Assembly (NCBI RefSeq): GCF_019656215.1
Contig: NZ_BPLK01000001.1
Span: 124,001-188,000, forward strand
From: Apilactobacillus zhangqiuensis
GTDB lineage: Bacteria; Bacillota; Bacilli; Lactobacillales; Lactobacillaceae
Length of the DNA stretch: 64,000 nt
Direction: 5' to 3'
Part shown: positions 28,249 to 38,165 of the stretch, piece by piece
How positions within the stretch are numbered: the first letter of the stretch is position 1
Layout of the letters: each line of letters starts with the position of its first letter
Made by a program: the position numbers and the translations under genes
Notes under the pieces: generated by a model
Database searches by the model: none
Seen by the model: the letters and a program-made list of their open reading frames with translations, nothing else
What the model was told of the DNA's origin: nothing

Positions 28249-31200
28249 ATGAACAAAGAAGTAAAAGCAAAAAAGATCTTACACAAGGTTAAAAAGGACT
28301 GGGTCGTAATTGGAATGACCTCAGTTGCTTTATTAGGTACCGGATTTGTGGTATCTCAAACTTCAAACGTACTACCAACTGGAATTGTTGCGCATGCGGA
28401 CGAATCTAACGGAGCAAGTGCTGCACCATCATCAGCAAGCACAACCAGTTCAGCTGCGGATAAAAACAATAGTTCATCAGCTTCACAAAGCAATGACTCA
28501 AGCCAATCAAGCAGTGCAAGCCAAACTACAAACAATAATTCAGATAAATCAGGTGACTACACAGCACCACAAAGTGCCGTAAGTGCCACTATTAGTAACT
28601 TGGGTTCACAAACTACCAACATTAAGAAGAACTCATCAATCAACTATGGTATTGCATTGAACAACAATGACAACTTAGGACGAGTTGTTCCTAAGGGAAC
28701 TCAAATTAAGATTAATGTGAATACCCCAGAACAAACCAGTTTGAAAGGTGTATTCTCATACTCAGTATATTCAAAGTATTCAAGTCAAAATAACTTTGAT
28801 GACAGTGTCTCAGGTAATACCATCACATTAACTACTAAGAAGGATTTCTATCCTGGAACAGTTAATATGAACCTTTCATTTGTGGTAGATGGTCCTAAGT
28901 ACAACTGGGATGGTGATACTGAAGAACATGAAACTAACCCAGATTTAGTTAACGTAAATATCACCTCAACACTTCAACTACCAGGTCAAAGTGATCAAAG
29001 CGTTTCTGTTGAAGGAGGCCAATTATCCATCCTTCCAAATACCAAGAAGGAAGACGAAGAGGTTACCTATAATACTGCTGAAACTCCAGGATACGTTCAA
29101 CCATATCTTTCAAAAGATTATCCAGATGATGTAGCTGATTATCCAAAGAGCAACACTAAGGGTAACTATTTTACTACTGATAATAACAACGTGGCTCACT
29201 ACGCACCTGTATACACTAATGCAGATGGCAAGCCATACTTCGTAGCAACTGGTGAATTCAACAAGGGTAACATTCCTGGATACTCCGGTGCTAGAATTTC
29301 ATTTACCGATGGAAATAGTTTTGATTTAAAGAACCTAAAACTATACGCATCAAAGGATGGTAAGACTTTCGAAGATGTATCTGACAAACCAGGAGTATCA
29401 TTTGGTGTCGACGGGAATGGTGCTGTTTACGCAGACTTTTCTAAGTCAGCATATAATAGAGACTTTGTTGATTTTGTAGCATACAGACCATACACTGATT
29501 TATCATCAAAATACTTCGTTAGAGGTTACGGTAGCTACTATAAGGAAGGTACTTCCGAAGAACTAAGTTTACCAATCGGTGACTTGAACTACCAAATCGT
29601 TCCTGTAACTGGTGACATTGGTAGTTCATGGGTAGTTGCTCCAAACCAAACAGTTTACACTCAACCAGATGGAAACTATGTATACTCAGCAAACAACTTA
29701 AAAGATGGTGTTAATGTTTACAAGACTGTTGATGGACAACCAGCTGGATACGAAAAAGTAGACAACGCTACTGTTAATATTACAAACGATGGTAATGTTA
29801 GCGAAGGTGGAATTATCAATGTTGCTCAACAATCATCAAAGCAACTACGCCTAACTTATACATCTGCTGACTCACACAGTGCACAAGCAACACTAACTGT
29901 GATTAACCCTTACGTTTCAGTACCTGACCAAAAGGTTACTAGAACCGCAACAGTTAACTATGTAGATGCAACCAATAACAGAGTATTAAAAACTGACAGT
30001 AGTTCCGTTGAATTTACTTCAACTGGTGTGAAGGATACCAGAGATAACTCAATCATCTGGGACCCATGGAAAGTTACAAGTGGGGATGCTTCATATAAGT
30101 TCACAGTTCCTACTATTGATGGATACGTTGCAGAAGATAAAAGTGATATCACTGGGACCCTAAAACCCCTTGGTGATGACTTCGTTAAGACTGTCTACAT
30201 GGATCCAGCAGAAAATGTTAGTCGTAGTGAAAACGTAGTGGTAACTGTTGTGGCTAAGGACTCAACCAAACAAGTTAAAATTGAAACACCTACGGGAACT
30301 TACTCTGGAACAGCTAAGATTGAAGGATATGACCAATTAATTAATGTTCCATTTACTCAAAATGGTGTTAAAAACTTGAAGACTGGCGAAATCCAATGGA
30401 ATAATTTTGAACCTGCTAAGCAAACTATTGTTGCCAAGGCAATCGAAATTCCAAATTACACATTAGTTAGCAAGCCATCTAGAAGTGTAAATATTACCGC
30501 TCCTGATAATTCTGGTAAAACTAGATATTTTGAAGTTCCTTTCTCCTATACTCCAGATTCAATGTCTGATGTTACTCGTAGTACTAAGAATAATGTAAAA
30601 ATCAATTACATTGATGAAGATACTAAACAAGCAGTGCATGCGCCATACTCACAAGATTTTGAATATATTCAAACTGGTAAGAAGAATGACAAGACAGGTG
30701 TAGTAACTTGGACAGATGGATATACTCCAAGTTCTCAATCATACTCCGTAGAAATCCCAGTGGTTGAAGGATATGAACTTGTATACCCATCACAAGCAAC
30801 TGTTAAGAATGACATTGATGCTGATGATGATGGAATTGTTGAAACTGTTCTATACAAAAAGGTTGCAACTCCTAGTTCAAGTGCCACTGAAAGCAGTGCA
30901 GCAAGTTCTGCCGAAAGTAGCGCCGAAAGCTCAGCTCAAAGTAGCAGTGCAGAAAGTAGTGCGGTAAGTTCTACTGAAAGTTCAGCTCAAAGTAGCAGTG
31001 CAGAAAGTAGTGCGGTAAGTTCTACTGAAAGTTCAGCTCAAAGTAGCAGTGCGCAAAGCAGTGCCCAAAGCTCAACTGAAAGTAGTGCAGCAAGTTCTGC
31101 ATCAAGCTCAGTGCCAGCAAGTCATGGTAACAATGGTGGAACACCACAAAGCAGCGTAGAAAGCTCAGCTCCAAGTTCATCAGCTAGCTCAAGTCAAAGC

Positions 31201-31446
31201 TTTGCACCAAGTTCTGCTACCCCAGAACATGTTAACAATGCCGGTAAGCCATCAAATGATCATCATGATACTCCAGTAGTTCCAACTCATGTAAACAACG
31301 CTGGACATCCATCCTCAAATGATCAAAAACGTTTACCACAAACAGGTGATCAAACTCACGAAAACATTCTTGTAGCAATTGGTATGGCCTTAGTCGCAAT
31401 GGCATTAGGACTATTCTTCATGGCAACAAGAAGAAAACGTAAATAA
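28249..31446 (+). CDS. LPQTG-anchored surface protein with Muc_B2-like repeats (copy 1)
   Basis: 1065 residues. Order: an unusual long signal peptide (KKILHKVKKDW then VVIGMTSVALLGTG), a divergent relative of the KxYKxGKxW type, with likely cleavage after AHA at residue 50; a Ser/Asn-rich linker (about 51-105); a large beta-rich head (about 106-570); three repeats with Muc_B2/mucin-binding character (about 575-905, e.g. VTRTATVNYVDATNNRVLKT and NNVKINYIDEDTKQAVHAPY); a Ser-Ala-Gln/Glu stalk; and LPQTGDQ, a hydrophobic helix and RRKRK for sortase anchoring. ATG 28249 follows AAAAAGGAGTG; ten upstream codons are rejected. Probably adhesion to host mucin or glycans. Tandem paralogue at 31603. 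Confidence 0.9.
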   Translation: MNKEVKAKKILHKVKKDWVVIGMTSVALLGTGFVVSQTSNVLPTGIVAHADESNGASAAPSSASTTSSAADKNNSSSASQSNDSSQSSSASQTTNNNSDKSGDYTAPQSAVSATISNLGSQTTNIKKNSSINYGIALNNNDNLGRVVPKGTQIKINVNTPEQTSLKGVFSYSVYSKYSSQNNFDDSVSGNTITLTTKKDFYPGTVNMNLSFVVDGPKYNWDGDTEEHETNPDLVNVNITSTLQLPGQSDQSVSVEGGQLSILPNTKKEDEEVTYNTAETPGYVQPYLSKDYPDDVADYPKSNTKGNYFTTDNNNVAHYAPVYTNADGKPYFVATGEFNKGNIPGYSGARISFTDGNSFDLKNLKLYASKDGKTFEDVSDKPGVSFGVDGNGAVYADFSKSAYNRDFVDFVAYRPYTDLSSKYFVRGYGSYYKEGTSEELSLPIGDLNYQIVPVTGDIGSSWVVAPNQTVYTQPDGNYVYSANNLKDGVNVYKTVDGQPAGYEKVDNATVNITNDGNVSEGGIINVAQQSSKQLRLTYTSADSHSAQATLTVINPYVSVPDQKVTRTATVNYVDATNNRVLKTDSSSVEFTSTGVKDTRDNSIIWDPWKVTSGDASYKFTVPTIDGYVAEDKSDITGTLKPLGDDFVKTVYMDPAENVSRSENVVVTVVAKDSTKQVKIETPTGTYSGTAKIEGYDQLINVPFTQNGVKNLKTGEIQWNNFEPAKQTIVAKAIEIPNYTLVSKPSRSVNITAPDNSGKTRYFEVPFSYTPDSMSDVTRSTKNNVKINYIDEDTKQAVHAPYSQDFEYIQTGKKNDKTGVVTWTDGYTPSSQSYSVEIPVVEGYELVYPSQATVKNDIDADDDGIVETVLYKKVATPSSSATESSAASSAESSAESSAQSSSAESSAVSSTESSAQSSSAESSAVSSTESSAQSSSAQSSAQSSTESSAASSASSSVPASHGNNGGTPQSSVESSAPSSSASSSQSFAPSSATPEHVNNAGKPSNDHHDTPVVPTHVNNAGHPSSNDQKRLPQTGDQTHENILVAIGMALVAMALGLFFMATRRKRK
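30931..31052 (+). repeat. 51-bp perfect tandem repeat in the stalk of surface protein copy 1
   Basis: Repeat starts at 30931, 30982 and 31033 (51 bp apart; the third is partial). Each unit encodes 17 residues of Ser/Ala/Gln/Glu/Val/Thr. Perfect identity suggests recent slippage and likely length variation among strains. Confidence 0.9.
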
Positions 31447-31451
31447 TTAAT

Positions 31452-31488
31452 TAAAAAGAACCTCGGTTTAACCGAGGTTCTTTTTTTG
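31452..31488 (+). terminator. Terminator of surface protein copy 1
   Basis: Stem AAAGAACCTCGGT / ACCGAGGTTCTTT with T-run, so the two paralogues are transcribed separately. Confidence 0.85.
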
Positions 31489-31602
31489 TTTTTATTTAGA
31501 TAATATTTAAATAACTTTAAAAAAACTTAAACAAATACATACGGAATAAAATTTATTTTTATTTTAGAATACTTGTATAAATATAATTAGGGGGGAATAA
31601 AT

Positions 31603-34600
31603 ATGAACAAAGAAGTAAAGGAAAGAAAGATTTTACATAAAGTTAAGAAAAATTGGGTCGTTATTGGAATGGCAACTATATCTTTGTTAGGTACAGGTTA
31701 TGTCGTTTCTCAAGGAATTGACGTAGCACCTACAGCAGTTGTGGCGCATGCTGACGAACAAAGCAGCTCATATCAAGCTGATCCAAAAAATGTATCAGCC
31801 ACAATTACCAATGTTGATGCATCTACCCAAAACGTAACTCCGGGTAAATCAGTTAACTACGAAGTTTCTTTAAATAATAGTGATAACTTAGGAAGAGTAA
31901 TTCCTAAGGGAACTAAGATTACTTTTACCGTAAATCCACAATCAGGTAAAAATTTCGATGATTTATTCTCATCAATTAGCACTTATACAAAGTATGGCAA
32001 TGCAAATGTTTTTGACGTTTCTACCAATGACAATGTTGTAACTTTAACTACCAACACTGATTTATATCCAAGTGATAGTAAAATTAACGTTTCATTGCTA
32101 GTTAAAGAGGGACCACAAGATGCTCCTGATAGTACTTATGATGCAACAGTAAGTGCATCAATGGATTATGCAGGAACAACTTCAAATGTTTCCGTTTCAA
32201 ATGGTAATATTTCAGTTCTTCAAAAGAAGAAGAGTGATGTTAAACCAGTTGATAGTCAAGCTGGACAAATGGGTGCTCGTCCTTTGAATATTCCGGACAA
32301 AACTAAGTCCGACACACCAGCTAACTGGAACACTTATCCAGATGATGTTCCTGATTATCCACTAAGTAACACTTACAAGAACCTTATTCAATACAGTGGA
32401 GATACTGCAAATGCGGGATATGCTCCAATCGTAACCAACAAAGATGGCAAACCATATTTCGTGGTTGTTGCTGAATTGAATCCAAATTCAAAAGATAATG
32501 CAGTGCATGGTAGAGCAATTACTTTATTAAATAGAAATTCAGATAAATCAAGTTTTGATACAAATAACTTTAGATTATACGCAATTGTAGATGGTAAATA
32601 CAAAGATATTACCAATGAACCAGGCGTTTATCTAAAATCTGAATATGGAAATCCAATGTTTGACTATTCTGCATCTAAATATACTGATAACACAGTTGAT
32701 TTTGTCGCATATCTTACTTATAGCGATTTAACAATCAACTATGGTGTTGATGGATACTTGAAGTACACAGTAGGTGATGACCCAACTGTTAACAACGTAC
32801 CACCAATGCATGCTAATGTTTCAATCGTTCCAGCTAGTGATAACATCGGAAAATCATGGATTATTTCTCCTGATACCACTGTTTACACTGACAAAGATGG
32901 TAACTACACTTATAATTCTGGATCATTAACTAATGGTGTGAACGTATTTCAAGCGATTGATGGAACCCCATCGAGATATGTTGCTGTTAACAATCCTCAA
33001 ATCAAGGTGGCTAACAACGACAATGTAAACGATGGTCAAGTTATCAATGTTGCTCAACAATCAACCAAGGATGTTAACTTAACTTACAGTGCTGACGGTG
33101 CTGTTAACAGTCGAGCTAAGTTACACGTTATCAACCCATACGTTTCAGTTCCAGATCAACAAGTAACTAGAAGCGTAAAGGTAAACTACGTTGATTCAAT
33201 AACTGGTAATGTTCTAAAGACCGACACTGGTTCATCTGTATTCAAGGCCACCGGTGTTAAGGATACTAGAGATAACCTAATCACATGGGGAAACTGGTCA
33301 AACGTAAGCGGTGATGGTACTTATAACTTCACTGTTCCAACTATCGACGGTTATGTCCCAGAAGACAGCAGCAACGTTTCCGGAACACTAGCTCCATTAG
33401 GTAACGATGTAACTAGAATTGTTTTAATGGATCCAACTGAACAAGTGACAAGCACTAACACTGTGCCAGTTACTGCTGTTCCAAGAGATCAAACTAAGAA
33501 GGTTACTACAACTGGAAACGTTGGAACTGTTACTGAATCAGCTCCAATTGATGGATACCAAGAAACTAAGAGTGTGACATTTACTAGAACTGGTACTAAG
33601 AACCAAAAGACCGGTGATGTCACATGGGGTAAATTCACTCCAGATACTCAAACAGTTTCATTTACAGCTCCAAATATTCCAGGTTACTACCTAACAAGTA
33701 AGGGTCAAAAAGACGTTAAAGTTACTGCTCCAATAAATGATGGACCAAGATTACTTACTTTATCATTCTTATACAAGCCAATGTCAGATGTAACGAGAAC
33801 CACTAAGGGTAACGTTACAATTAACTACATCGACGAAGATACTAAGCAAGCAATTCATGATCCATACAGTAATGACTTTGAATTCACCCGAGCTGGTAAG
33901 AAGAATGACCAAACTGGTGAAACTGTTTGGGATGACAATGGATATACACCAGCTTCTCAATCATATTCAGTAGACAGTCCAAATATTGATGGATATGAAC
34001 TAGTAAACCCATCTCAATCAACTGTTTCTGGAACAATTGATGGTGGTGATGATGGTATCGTGGATAATGTTGCATACAAGAAGATTGCTACATCAAGCTC
34101 AAGTGCTTCCGATAGCTCTGCAGCTTCAAGTGAAGCATCACAAAGCAGCAGTGCTCAAAGTTCAGCCCAAAGCAGCAGTGCTCAAAGTTCAGCCCAAAGC
34201 AGTAGTGCAGAAAGCTCAGCTCAAAGCAGCAGTGCAGAAAGTTCAGCTCAAAGCAGCAGTGCAGAAAGTTCAGCTCAAAGCAGCAGTGCTCAAAGCTCAG
34301 CTCAAAGTAGCAGTGCAGAAAGTTCAGCCCAAAGTAGCAGTGCTCAAAGCTCAGCTCAAAGTAGCAGTGCAGAAAGTTCAGCCCAAAGTAGCAGTGCAGA
34401 GAGCTCAGCTTCAAGCCATGTAGTTGTACCAAGTTCATCATCAAGTCATGGTAACAACAATGGTAATCCATCTGCTGATAAGCATGAAACTTCAACACCA
34501 ACTGCTGGAAAACACAAGAATAACAGTGGAAGTGCTTCAGAAGGAAACAAAGAAGTAAGCCGTTTGCCACAAACTGGTGATCAAACACATGAAAATATCC

Positions 34601-34677
34601 TTGTTGCCGTTGGTACAGCACTAATTGCAATGGCACTAGGATTGGTATTCTTCGGATCAAGAAGAAGACGCAAGTAA
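31603..34677 (+). CDS. LPQTG-anchored surface protein with Muc_B2-like repeats (copy 2)
   Basis: 1024 residues with the same plan as copy 1: signal peptide (RKILHKVKKNWVVIGMATIS, cleavage near AHADE), beta-rich head containing YPDDVPDYPLSNTYKN (compare YPDDVADYPKSNTKGN in copy 1), three Muc_B2-like repeats (e.g. VTRSVKVNYVDSITGNVLKT), a Ser-Ala-Gln/Glu stalk and LPQTGDQ anchor. The repeats and anchors are closely alike while the heads differ more, indicating an old tandem duplication with diverged binding domains. AGGGGGGAA precedes the ATG; it has its own promoter region and terminator. Confidence 0.9.
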   Translation: MNKEVKERKILHKVKKNWVVIGMATISLLGTGYVVSQGIDVAPTAVVAHADEQSSSYQADPKNVSATITNVDASTQNVTPGKSVNYEVSLNNSDNLGRVIPKGTKITFTVNPQSGKNFDDLFSSISTYTKYGNANVFDVSTNDNVVTLTTNTDLYPSDSKINVSLLVKEGPQDAPDSTYDATVSASMDYAGTTSNVSVSNGNISVLQKKKSDVKPVDSQAGQMGARPLNIPDKTKSDTPANWNTYPDDVPDYPLSNTYKNLIQYSGDTANAGYAPIVTNKDGKPYFVVVAELNPNSKDNAVHGRAITLLNRNSDKSSFDTNNFRLYAIVDGKYKDITNEPGVYLKSEYGNPMFDYSASKYTDNTVDFVAYLTYSDLTINYGVDGYLKYTVGDDPTVNNVPPMHANVSIVPASDNIGKSWIISPDTTVYTDKDGNYTYNSGSLTNGVNVFQAIDGTPSRYVAVNNPQIKVANNDNVNDGQVINVAQQSTKDVNLTYSADGAVNSRAKLHVINPYVSVPDQQVTRSVKVNYVDSITGNVLKTDTGSSVFKATGVKDTRDNLITWGNWSNVSGDGTYNFTVPTIDGYVPEDSSNVSGTLAPLGNDVTRIVLMDPTEQVTSTNTVPVTAVPRDQTKKVTTTGNVGTVTESAPIDGYQETKSVTFTRTGTKNQKTGDVTWGKFTPDTQTVSFTAPNIPGYYLTSKGQKDVKVTAPINDGPRLLTLSFLYKPMSDVTRTTKGNVTINYIDEDTKQAIHDPYSNDFEFTRAGKKNDQTGETVWDDNGYTPASQSYSVDSPNIDGYELVNPSQSTVSGTIDGGDDGIVDNVAYKKIATSSSSASDSSAASSEASQSSSAQSSAQSSSAQSSAQSSSAESSAQSSSAESSAQSSSAESSAQSSSAQSSAQSSSAESSAQSSSAQSSAQSSSAESSAQSSSAESSASSHVVVPSSSSSHGNNNGNPSADKHETSTPTAGKHKNNSGSASEGNKEVSRLPQTGDQTHENILVAVGTALIAMALGLVFFGSRRRRK
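34144..34413 (+). repeat. 27-bp tandem repeats (10 units) in the stalk of surface protein copy 2
   Basis: Ten units of 27 bp, each encoding SSSA[Q/E]SSA[Q/S]. Units differ by synonymous changes and by Gln/Glu switches. The number of units probably varies between strains and sets the stalk length. Confidence 0.9.
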
Positions 34678-34678
34678 T

Positions 34679-34711
34679 AAAAAAAGACTCCGCTAGGCGG
34701 GGCCTTTTTTA
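34679..34711 (+). terminator. Terminator of surface protein copy 2
   Basis: Imperfect stem AAAGACTCCGC / GCGGGGCCTTT followed by Ts. Confidence 0.65.
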
Positions 34712-34734
34712 TTGCCTTAAAACATTTAAACCAA

Positions 34735-34767
34735 TAAAAAAGCACTCAATAATGAGTGCTTTTTTCG
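34735..34767 (-). terminator. Terminator of the amino-acid ABC operon
   Basis: Stem AAAGCACTCA / TGAGTGCTTT with ATAA loop and flanking A/T runs. Confidence 0.8.
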
Positions 34768-34781
34768 TATCTATATTAAGA

Positions 34782-35594
34782 CTAGTTGTTCTTAGTAGTG
34801 ATGTCTGAACCGAAGTACTTCATTGAAAGTTTCTTCATAGTACCATCTTTACGTAGTTCAGCTAGTGCTTGGTTAATCTTCTTAGTTAGAGCTTTTGAGT
34901 TCTTGTTTAACATGATTGAAGTTTCAGCTGGAGCTTGTAGCTTAGTTGGAACATCAATTTCTTTTAGACCCTTAGTTGAGTTGTGCTTTGCAAAGTACTT
35001 CCATGCGGGAACTGAGTTAACAGTACCATCAGCACGACCTTGTTGGATTAATTGGTAACCTGTTGAGTTGTCAGGAGTTGATGAAACCATTGCACCAAAC
35101 TTCTTAGCAACAACAGCATTATCAGTACCAGCACCGTCAACAATGTTCATACCCTTGATGTCTTTGATGCTCATCAACTTGCTGTCACTCTTAGTGATCA
35201 ATGTGTAGTATGAGTAAGCGTATGGGTCAGAGAATGAGTATAACTTTTCTCTTTGTGGAGTAACAGTCATGTTGTTCATAACAGCATCGTATCTGTTACT
35301 ACCTAGACCAGCAATTAAACTATCCCACTTAGTTTCAACAAAGTTAGCTTTTAGACCTAATTTCTTAGCAACATCTTTAGCTAAATCAACTTCGAAACCT
35401 TGTAGCTTACCATCTTTTCTGTATGAGTAAGGTGCGTAAGTACCTTCTAGACCGATAGTTAACTTACCACTGTTAGTTACTTCTGATTTGTAGTTCTTTG
35501 AGCTTGAGCTGTTACCACATGAAGCTAAGATAGCACCAGTACCGAATACGGCTAAAGTAACTGCTAGAGACTTGAATAATTTGTTAAATTTCAT
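34782..35594 (-). CDS. Amino-acid ABC transporter substrate-binding lipoprotein
   Basis: 270 residues with a lipoprotein signal (basic start, hydrophobic core, ILASCGNSS, lipid Cys at about residue 26) and a type II solute-binding domain (KLTIGLEGTYAPYSYRKDGK, VDLAKDVAKKLG, YDAVMNNMTVTPQREKLYSF). Membrane-anchored outside the cell. Together with the ATPase and permease upstream it forms a complete importer; the set most resembles cystine/polar amino-acid systems, but the substrate is not certain. Confidence 0.9.
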   Translation of the reverse strand: MKFNKLFKSLAVTLAVFGTGAILASCGNSSSSKNYKSEVTNSGKLTIGLEGTYAPYSYRKDGKLQGFEVDLAKDVAKKLGLKANFVETKWDSLIAGLGSNRYDAVMNNMTVTPQREKLYSFSDPYAYSYYTLITKSDSKLMSIKDIKGMNIVDGAGTDNAVVAKKFGAMVSSTPDNSTGYQLIQQGRADGTVNSVPAWKYFAKHNSTKGLKEIDVPTKLQAPAETSIMLNKNSKALTKKINQALAELRKDGTMKKLSMKYFGSDITTKNN

Positions 35595-35608
35595 GATATT
35601 GAATCTCC

Positions 35609-36352
35609 TTAAATGTTTTGTAGGGTCATTGCTGCAAGAAAATCTTTGATTCTTTGATCATCTGATTCAAAGAAGTCCTTTGTGTCACCATCGAAACCAA
35701 CTTTACCATCTTCAATGAAGACAATCTTGTCGGCAACGCGTTGAGCAAAAGTAAGATTATGGGTAACAATAACTAATGATTGTTTTTCTTTGGCTAAATC
35801 TAATAACACTTTTAGAACTTCTAGTTCAATTTCAGGATCCAAGGCGCTGGTTGGTTCATCCAATAGGATGTATTCGGGATGCATTGCTAACGATCTAGCA
35901 ATCGCAACACGTTGAGCTTGTCCACCTGATAGTTGACTTGGGTATGAGTCGGCTTTGTCTAGCATTCCAACCTTATCCAAAAGTTTTTCGGCAACTTCCT
36001 TGGCTTCTTCTTTACTCTTGTTTAGAACTTGTACTTGTCCTTCCATAACGTTTTTTAGAACTGTTAGGTGAGGGAATAGGTTAAAACTTTGGAATACCAT
36101 ACTAGTCTTTCTACGAATGTTTAGAATGGTTTTTGAACTTAATTTCTTTGAGAAATCAATCTTTTCATCATTGAATTCGTATTCACCAGTTTCTGGTGTT
36201 TCCAAAAGGTTTAAAGATCTAAGTAGAGTTGATTTACCAGAACCAGAAGGTCCGACAATCACTGAGGTCTTGTTCTTAGGAAATTGAAGGGAGATATTAT
36301 CTAATGCATGTTGTTTGCCAAATGTTTTAGATACGTTTTTTAAATTAATCAT
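35609..36352 (-). CDS. Amino-acid ABC transporter ATP-binding protein
   Basis: 247 residues with Walker [10 protein letters not shown], signature LSGGQAQR, Walker [14 protein letters not shown] and switch VTHNLTF. It is the middle gene of the permease-ATPase-binding protein operon, 14 nt from each neighbour. AAAGGAGT precedes the ATG. Confidence 0.92.
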   Translation of the reverse strand: MINLKNVSKTFGKQHALDNISLQFPKNKTSVIVGPSGSGKSTLLRSLNLLETPETGEYEFNDEKIDFSKKLSSKTILNIRRKTSMVFQSFNLFPHLTVLKNVMEGQVQVLNKSKEEAKEVAEKLLDKVGMLDKADSYPSQLSGGQAQRVAIARSLAMHPEYILLDEPTSALDPEIELEVLKVLLDLAKEKQSLVIVTHNLTFAQRVADKIVFIEDGKVGFDGDTKDFFESDDQRIKDFLAAMTLQNI

Positions 36353-36366
36353 TAACGTACTCCTTT

Positions 36367-37068
36367 CTAGTTGCTTACAGAATAACGAGAAACTCGTTTT
36401 TCTAGGTAACTTTGTAAGATTGTAAGAACACTACAGATGACTGCATAGATTGCAGCTACCAGAATGTACATAATTAATGGTTGATAGTTTTCAGCCGCAA
36501 TTTGTTGACTGACTTCAAACATTTCAACGATAGTAATTGAAGCAGCTAGTGAAGTATCCTTAACCAAACCAATAAACTCATTGGATAAAGGTGGTAGTGA
36601 CACACGACTAGCTTGTGGCAAGATAATTCTCCATAATACCTTGCGTTTGGTCATGCCTAGTGAGTAGGCAGCTTCCCATTGACCATCTGGAATTGATAGG
36701 ATGGCACCACGAATGGTTTCTGAAGCGTAAGCACCAGTGTTCAATGAGAAAGTAATAATACCAGCAACAACTGGTGTTAATCTGATCCCATCTGGTAGAA
36801 TTCCAGCGATTCTTAGGTATGGAAGACCAAAGAATACGATGAATAATTGAACCAATAGTGGTGTACTTCTGAATAGCCATACGTAGAAGTAAAAGAATGC
36901 TTTTACAATATTGAATAGGCCACCACGATGTGAGATTTTAACTAAAGCAGTAATTACGGCGATAGTTAAACCAATGATAAATGATACGATTGCAATTGGA
37001 ATCGTGTAAGCAATACATGCCGAGACCAATTGAGGAGTCGCATCACGAATGATATCCCATGCGCTCAT
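36367..37068 (-). CDS. Amino-acid ABC transporter permease (HisMQ type)
   Basis: 233 residues with about five membrane helices and the EAA loop WEAAYSLGMTKRKVLWRIIL. First gene of the operon; AAAGGAG precedes the ATG. It forms the membrane channel with the two downstream products. Confidence 0.92.
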   Translation of the reverse strand: MSAWDIIRDATPQLVSACIAYTIPIAIVSFIIGLTIAVITALVKISHRGGLFNIVKAFFYFYVWLFRSTPLLVQLFIVFFGLPYLRIAGILPDGIRLTPVVAGIITFSLNTGAYASETIRGAILSIPDGQWEAAYSLGMTKRKVLWRIILPQASRVSLPPLSNEFIGLVKDTSLAASITIVEMFEVSQQIAAENYQPLIMYILVAAIYAVICSVLTILQSYLEKRVSRYSVSN

Positions 37069-37227
37069 ATCTCTTCTCCTTTGTTTTTTACAATAATTAT
37101 GGAAATACGTAATTTAATCCAACCACCATTTTACACTATTTACATTTAGTTACAAATAATTAGTACACAAATTAATCTAAAATAGGTATGTTTTATAAAA
37201 AATTAAAAAAACATACCTATATAATGA

Positions 37228-38100
37228 CTATTTTTGTGGGATTGGTGTGATTAGTTTGTTGTTTGGTAGGATAATTCCAGCATTCTTGATTGCTTCAAGA
37301 TATAATTGTAGGAACTTGAATTGCACGTTGAACTTTTCGGTGTCGGTACATGGAATCCATTCCTTTACGGCAATGGTTCCGTCACCTAAATCGACCGTTC
37401 CTAATAATTGAGGTTCGTCGATAATTCCTTGGGTGTTTGGAATGTTCTTAGCGTTAACGTCTTTAACGATATCAATGATTTGTTGGATTGGACTGTCAGG
37501 GTTAACACGAATGTTAATTTCAGCCTTAAGACGATCCTTGGACATGTTACAGATATTGGTGATGTATCTGTTAGGGACAAAGTTAAGTGAGTCATCGACA
37601 CCACGAATTTGAGTTGAACGAAGACCAATTTCAGATACTGTACCTGTGATGGTGTCTAATACGACGAAGTCACCGACATCGATTTGGTGTTCGAATAGAA
37701 TGAAGAAACCAGTAATGATGTCGTTAGCAAGTCCTTGCGCACCTAAACCTAATGCAACGGTCACAAGACCAGCACCGGCTAGAAGTGAACCAACAGGAAT
37801 GCCAATGATGCTTAAAATTGAGTATAACCAGAAGAAGATAAGAATGTAATTGTATGTGTTGGCAGAAATTGATTTCAAAGTACCTTCACGTTTGGGACTA
37901 ATCTTCTTTTGTTTTTGGAGATATCTACCGAATAGGCGGTTGATGATAATTTGACCAATTAACTTAATAATAAGGAAGAAAATAGAAATTAAAAGAATAT
38001 CAATAACGGCAAAAGTTAGATTATGAAGCATATCGCTCCACTTAAAACTATCTACATATTGCTTTAGAATACTTGGATTTTTTGCAGCTAAACTAAACAT
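37228..38100 (-). CDS. MscS-family mechanosensitive channel (copy 1)
   Basis: 290 residues: N-terminal membrane helices, then the pore helix and beta domain of MscS (GAGLVTVALGLGAQGLANDI, FEHQIDVGDFVVLDTITGTV, SEIGLRSTQIRGVDDSLNFV, PNRYITN). It releases solutes on sudden osmotic downshift, relevant for sugar-rich habitats. A close paralogue lies immediately upstream. Confidence 0.92.
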   Translation of the reverse strand: MFSLAAKNPSILKQYVDSFKWSDMLHNLTFAVIDILLISIFFLIIKLIGQIIINRLFGRYLQKQKKISPKREGTLKSISANTYNYILIFFWLYSILSIIGIPVGSLLAGAGLVTVALGLGAQGLANDIITGFFILFEHQIDVGDFVVLDTITGTVSEIGLRSTQIRGVDDSLNFVPNRYITNICNMSKDRLKAEINIRVNPDSPIQQIIDIVKDVNAKNIPNTQGIIDEPQLLGTVDLGDGTIAVKEWIPCTDTEKFNVQFKFLQLYLEAIKNAGIILPNNKLITPIPQK

Positions 38101-38165
38101 AATAATGACTTCCTTTCGTATTTATATATGATAGTAAAAAACGCCCCGAAACGGGCGTTGAAACT

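Noticed and set aside
34144-34413. CRISPR-like array
   Set aside because: The 27-bp units are contiguous with no unique spacers and encode the protein stalk in frame.
34088-34660. Long antisense frames (about 190 and 128 codons) over the surface-protein stalk
   Set aside because: They arise from repetitive Ser/Ala codons read in other frames and give low-complexity Leu/His/Cys protein.
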